DNA of 64,000 nucleotides from Pleurostoma richardsiae (Eukaryota > Ascomycota > Sordariomycetes > Calosphaeriales > Pleurostomataceae). The notes under the pieces are model-generated. The model saw nothing but the letters and a program-made list of their open reading frames with translations. It ran no database searches and had not been told where the DNA came from. Below are positions 61,001 through 64,000 of the stretch, one piece after another. Within the stretch, counting starts at the first letter, position 1; each line of letters starts with the position of its first letter. Location: positions 186,001 to 250,000 of the forward strand of contig JANBVO010000013.1 in assembly GCA_030052745.1 (NCBI GenBank), read 5' to 3'. The translations under genes and the position numbers were made by a program.

Positions 61001-61740
61001 CTAATTTTATTATAAAAAGTTTTATTAAACGAAAACTTAAATATATTTATATTAACGGTAAAGAAGAACGAAGGAAGTAATTAAAAAGAAAAAAAATAGT
61101 AGTAATAATAATAAAAAGAAGAAGATAAAGAAAAGGAAAAAAAAGAATAAAAAGAAAAAAGTTAATAGATTAAATTAACTAAGACGATAATATTTTAAAT
61201 AAATATATGTAATTAATTTCTTCTACTTATTTTCGGTAAAATCGATAGCTTTTCGTCTTTTTCTAACTCTAATCTTTAATAGTTTAATTTATAAAAGCTA
61301 TAGTTATTACTAATTCTTATAAATCGGAAAAGGTCGAGTAAATTTAATAGTAAAATTAGTAGTAAATAAAAAAAACTCTTCTACGAATAACAATATATTT
61401 TACTAATAGTAAACTAATCGAAAAAATAATTTAATTATAAATTTATAAAAATATATAAGGAATAATTATTATCTCATTTAATATATTCCTTTACAATAAC
61501 TTAAAGCTTATAAACGTAGAAAATAATACGTCGATTAAGATTTATTTAGTCCGTCTATAAACTTTTCAGTCCTAACTTCTTAAACCTAATCCAAACGAAC
61601 GTCTTTTTTTCGAACGTCTAAACTTCGCTTAAGAATCGTTAACGTCTCATAAGTTTTTAGGAATAAGTTTCTAGAAAGCGATTAAGGATTACCCGATTTA
61701 AATATATAAATAACTTTATTTAATATCAAATCCCCTTCGC
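55085..61740. repeat. RIP-mutated AT-rich block
   Basis: About 6.7 kb with no open frame of 60 codons or more on either strand, in sharp contrast to the flanks. CA and TG dinucleotides are scarce, TA is abundant and CG remains. For example 58501-58560 has no CA, one TG and five TA. That is the signature of CpA-to-TpA repeat-induced point mutation, known from Neurospora and relatives. The original repeat cannot be named by eye. A purine-rich stretch at ~61070-61150 and pyrimidine-rich stretches near 60000-60110 are the only compositional landmarks, apart from the 63-bp array. Confidence 0.88.
58546..58797. repeat. 63-bp tandem repeat, four diverged copies
   Basis: Units start at 58546, 58609, 58672 and 58735, exactly 63 bp apart, each opening with a CCGACG/CTGGCG/CCGGCG-like hexamer. 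A partial copy precedes them from 58509. Sixty-three is a multiple of three, so the array may descend from a coding repeat. All copies are heavily mutated. Confidence 0.75.
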
Positions 61741-61918
61741 CCGACCACTTACTTCGCCCGGGAATCGCCGACGCCTCGCCAGCTAAAAAGAAGCCGGCCC
61801 AGCGTTTAGGACTAGGGGCCTAGTAAAAGAATACTCGATATACAATAGAAAGATACTTCAGAGACTTGTACGCAGTGGCAATGGGCAGAATTCGAATCCA
61901 GAATCCGATTGGCGGGAA

Positions 61919-61944
61919 AAGAGTTTACGAACAGTTTGCCCTAT
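61919..61944 (-). repeat. Right terminal inverted repeat
   Basis: 26 bp, the exact reverse complement of 54991-55016. Confidence 0.9.
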
Positions 61945-64000
61945 CGGCCTCCTTACAGGGTACTCTGCAGAAAGGCCAAACCCCACTGGCATCCTTGCCC
62001 AATCTGCAAAACAGAAATGTTCTGCAGCATGGTCAAAGCGTGATCCGGAAAAGGGACGACTGGTGGTGTTGGGTTACCTGCAGGAAAAGCGACCTTGATA
62101 CGGCAGTGCCAGCTGGTCCTCACCACCATCGAGACATCAGGTGGTCATCTGCCGTCCTCGGAGTGGCGCGCATGCAATTTATATTGCGCTGCATCATCAG
62201 AAATCTGCGTCCGTCCTAGAGCCAACCGGGGCCTGCGCGATAAACCCCCTCATGAGTTTGTCAGAGGAGTCCCGGAAAGGGGGCGCGCCTTCGGTCTTTG
62301 TTAGCCGATCTCGTCTACCAAGGGGACCCCTTTCTGTGTAAAGTGATAGTGATAGTATCAGTGGTCTTCGCGAGAACCCCCTTAATACTCGCGTCCGGCG
62401 ACTTACGTACGCATTCATGATCGTGCGGCCCCTAGACTAACCGTTACAGGGGTTATACCGACAAGATGTCGTTGACGCGTATGACAGGCTCGTCTCCTGG
62501 CCCTCCCATCAAACTGCATCGCCAGTCGCAGGATATTCCGTGTCCCCGCGACAGCGAGAATGCGCTGTTTGACGGGGGGCTTTGATGGCCTGACGGTGAT
62601 ACGGCGCAATTGATTCTTCACCCGTTCCTCCCCGACTCTGCATACTCCGTACTGCTCGCCGGGCTGCAAGGCCCGAGAAAAGATGGTGTCGATGGAGGAA
62701 AGATGGTGGCCAGCGTACAGAGGTCGGCCCGCTCCCCCACGCTCTTTGGCGACTCATCGGCTTTCCCGTCGCTGCCGGTCTGAATAACGAGCTCAAACGA
62801 GGTTACAAAGGAGGAGGTTGCAGCTGCAGGCCCGGAGATTTGAGGGCAGCGGATCGCAATGTTCGCGTTCCCCGTCCATACAGCAGCCGACAAAACAGCT
62901 GTTTTGCTGCTGAATCTGCTGTAGCCGGGGAGATGCAGACTGCAAGCTGCACGCTCTCAAAAGAGATGCCGTGCGTGCGCGACGGCCCATCCCGCGCAAG
63001 GCCCCTAGCCGGTTTCGGACAATGCACGAGGTACCTGTGGGCTGCCATATCCTTCGCGGCCTTTCACGGTACCTTTCTCGTACCTGCGAGCGCTTGCTGC
63101 TCGGTGTTCTACACCGAACATCTTCTGGGCCTCGACGCCGGCTGCTTGCCTGACTGTTTGCAGGACGTGGAACCGACACGGAAACGGACAGGATCGCGTG
63201 GGCTGCGTCGGGCCTCACACGTAGCGATTGCTTGTTTCACTAGTTTCACTTGGCTCTCGCCGGCTCCGCAGTCGCGATGCCAACATTGGCAAGCAGGTGA
63301 GTCACCTCAGCGGTGAGACTGCCTCGCGTCTTTCGCAGCTGGTTGGCTAAGCTGTGATGATTCGGTGAAGGAGGAACCAAATGTGCTCAGTTTGGATTGG
63401 GCCCCCAGCTGTCGAATCCGAGGAGTCAAGCGGGACTACTTGACTTCCACTTGTCTGTCCCTGGCAGCTCGAAGTGTGTATGTGTCAATACTGGCAGGGC
63501 TAATTCGAGGCAGCATGTCTAAGGTACGGTAGACCTGCCAAGGCGGAAGCTCGGCCATCACGAGATGTCAGTCGTCATTGTGGCCTGAGTCCCCGTATCG
63601 CTAGCCGTTGATTGTGGGTTAATCAGCCTCTTACGCCAACAGAAGGAGCGGGGGATCAACGATGATCAGGACCCTCTTGGTGTCTTGGTTGCGGACGGCA
63701 TCCCTGTCTACCAAAACATGAAACGAGCAGGGCATGCAGGGCCCGGGTATCGGCGCGTAAGGCGCACACGCTAGTCCGTTCTAACGTAACGTGTGCCTCT
63801 GGGATACGCAATTGCAGATCTCCTAGTTAGAAATGAGCGATCCTGCAAGCACTCGAAGAGCACGCCTAGCCACTGACTTCTGCTACGCAATGTTCGAAAG
63901 GGAGCCGGGGAGGCGAGGCTTCGTGCGATAGTCGAGGCTGTCGTGATGCATTGGCTCTCGTGACTGCTGAGGAGAGGCATCGTCATCGTCGTTTGACTGG
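61945..64000. other. Gene-free right end of the window
   Basis: 2.06 kb of GC-normal sequence. The longest frame (62840-63316 +, 158 codons) has no recognisable domain. AGGTACCT is at 63029-63036. No gene is supported; a gene could begin beyond the edge. Confidence 0.4.

Larger units (their letters stand above)
54991..61944. mobile_element. TIR-flanked, RIP-degraded transposon fossil or nested insertion (about 6.95 kb)
   Basis: Perfect 26-bp inverted repeats lie at 54991-55016 and 61919-61944; each begins ATAGGGCAAACTGTTCG reading inward. TA dinucleotides flank GGGCAAACTG...CAGTTTGCCC on both sides, consistent with (not proof of) a TA target duplication as in Tc1/mariner-type elements. The outer ~70 bp (left) and ~175 bp (right) are GC-normal, while the interior is extremely AT-rich. 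Either one large DNA element had its body mutated, or a ~300-bp TIR element received a second element that was then mutated. The family of the interior is unrecognisable. It is a fossil, broken throughout. Confidence 0.75.

Noticed and set aside
61745-61835. Possible inner inverted repeat (GCCGGCC-containing) at both edges of the AT-rich block, opposite 55070-55092
   Set aside because: Similarity is short and gapped; not enough to define inner element ends.
61885-61905. ATTCGAATCC string resembling a T-loop near the right TIR
   Set aside because: Neighbouring bases do not form a five-pair T-stem or a cloverleaf.
1-64000. CRISPR arrays, bacterial operons, telomere repeats, 5S or other rRNA
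   Set aside because: None seen; spliced genes and RIP mark the DNA as fungal nuclear sequence.

Overview
The window is nuclear DNA of a filamentous ascomycete, most probably a Sordariomycete. The genes are compact and GC-balanced. They are split by short introns (mostly 49-131 bp, GTRNGT donors, CTAAC/CTGAC-like branch points, YAG acceptors). The proteome is fungal (Cut12, Spo12, SamB/Mub1, AIM6-like, cyanase), a Neurospora-type lipopeptide pheromone precursor is present, and a 6.7-kb AT-rich block looks mutated by RIP (repeat-induced point mutation). The genus cannot be fixed from this window.

Layout. 0-23 kb is dense with housekeeping genes: GCN2 kinase (partial, -), a Cut12-type spindle-pole protein (+, with an apparent one-base frameshift), cytosolic Phe-tRNA synthetase alpha (+, 8 exons), UreF (+), the splicing factor Cwc2 (-), the GTPase Rbg1 (+, four micro-exons), a Spo12-like protein (-), an acyl-CoA dehydrogenase ending in SKL (-), TAF5 (+, with a 987-bp ORF-bearing intron), Vps5 (+), mitochondrial bL31m (-) and a flavin-reductase-like protein (+). 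23.2-28.2 kb holds no recognisable gene and leads into SamB/Mub1 (28.2-30.1 kb, +). 31.6-40 kb carries Ebp2 (-), a 23-codon a-factor-like pheromone gene (-), cyanase (-), an AIM6-like phosphodiesterase (-) and a basic CCDC137-like protein (+). A 257-bp MITE-like element precedes a 2,376-residue TFIIIC B-block subunit (40.6-47.8 kb, +).

47.8-64 kb has no recognisable gene. At 54,991-61,944 perfect 26-bp inverted repeats enclose an AT-rich block with no open frame of 60 codons or more. I read it as a RIP-degraded transposon fossil or a nested insertion. A 63-bp tandem array lies inside it.

The genes do not form a pathway cluster. Most serve core translation, transcription, splicing, ribosome assembly, trafficking and cell-cycle functions, with a few metabolic genes (urease maturation, cyanate, fatty acids). 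The pheromone gene and the TIR-flanked RIP block are the most interesting contents. All exon boundaries were inferred by reading splice signals and checking frame and family conservation; none was checked against transcripts.
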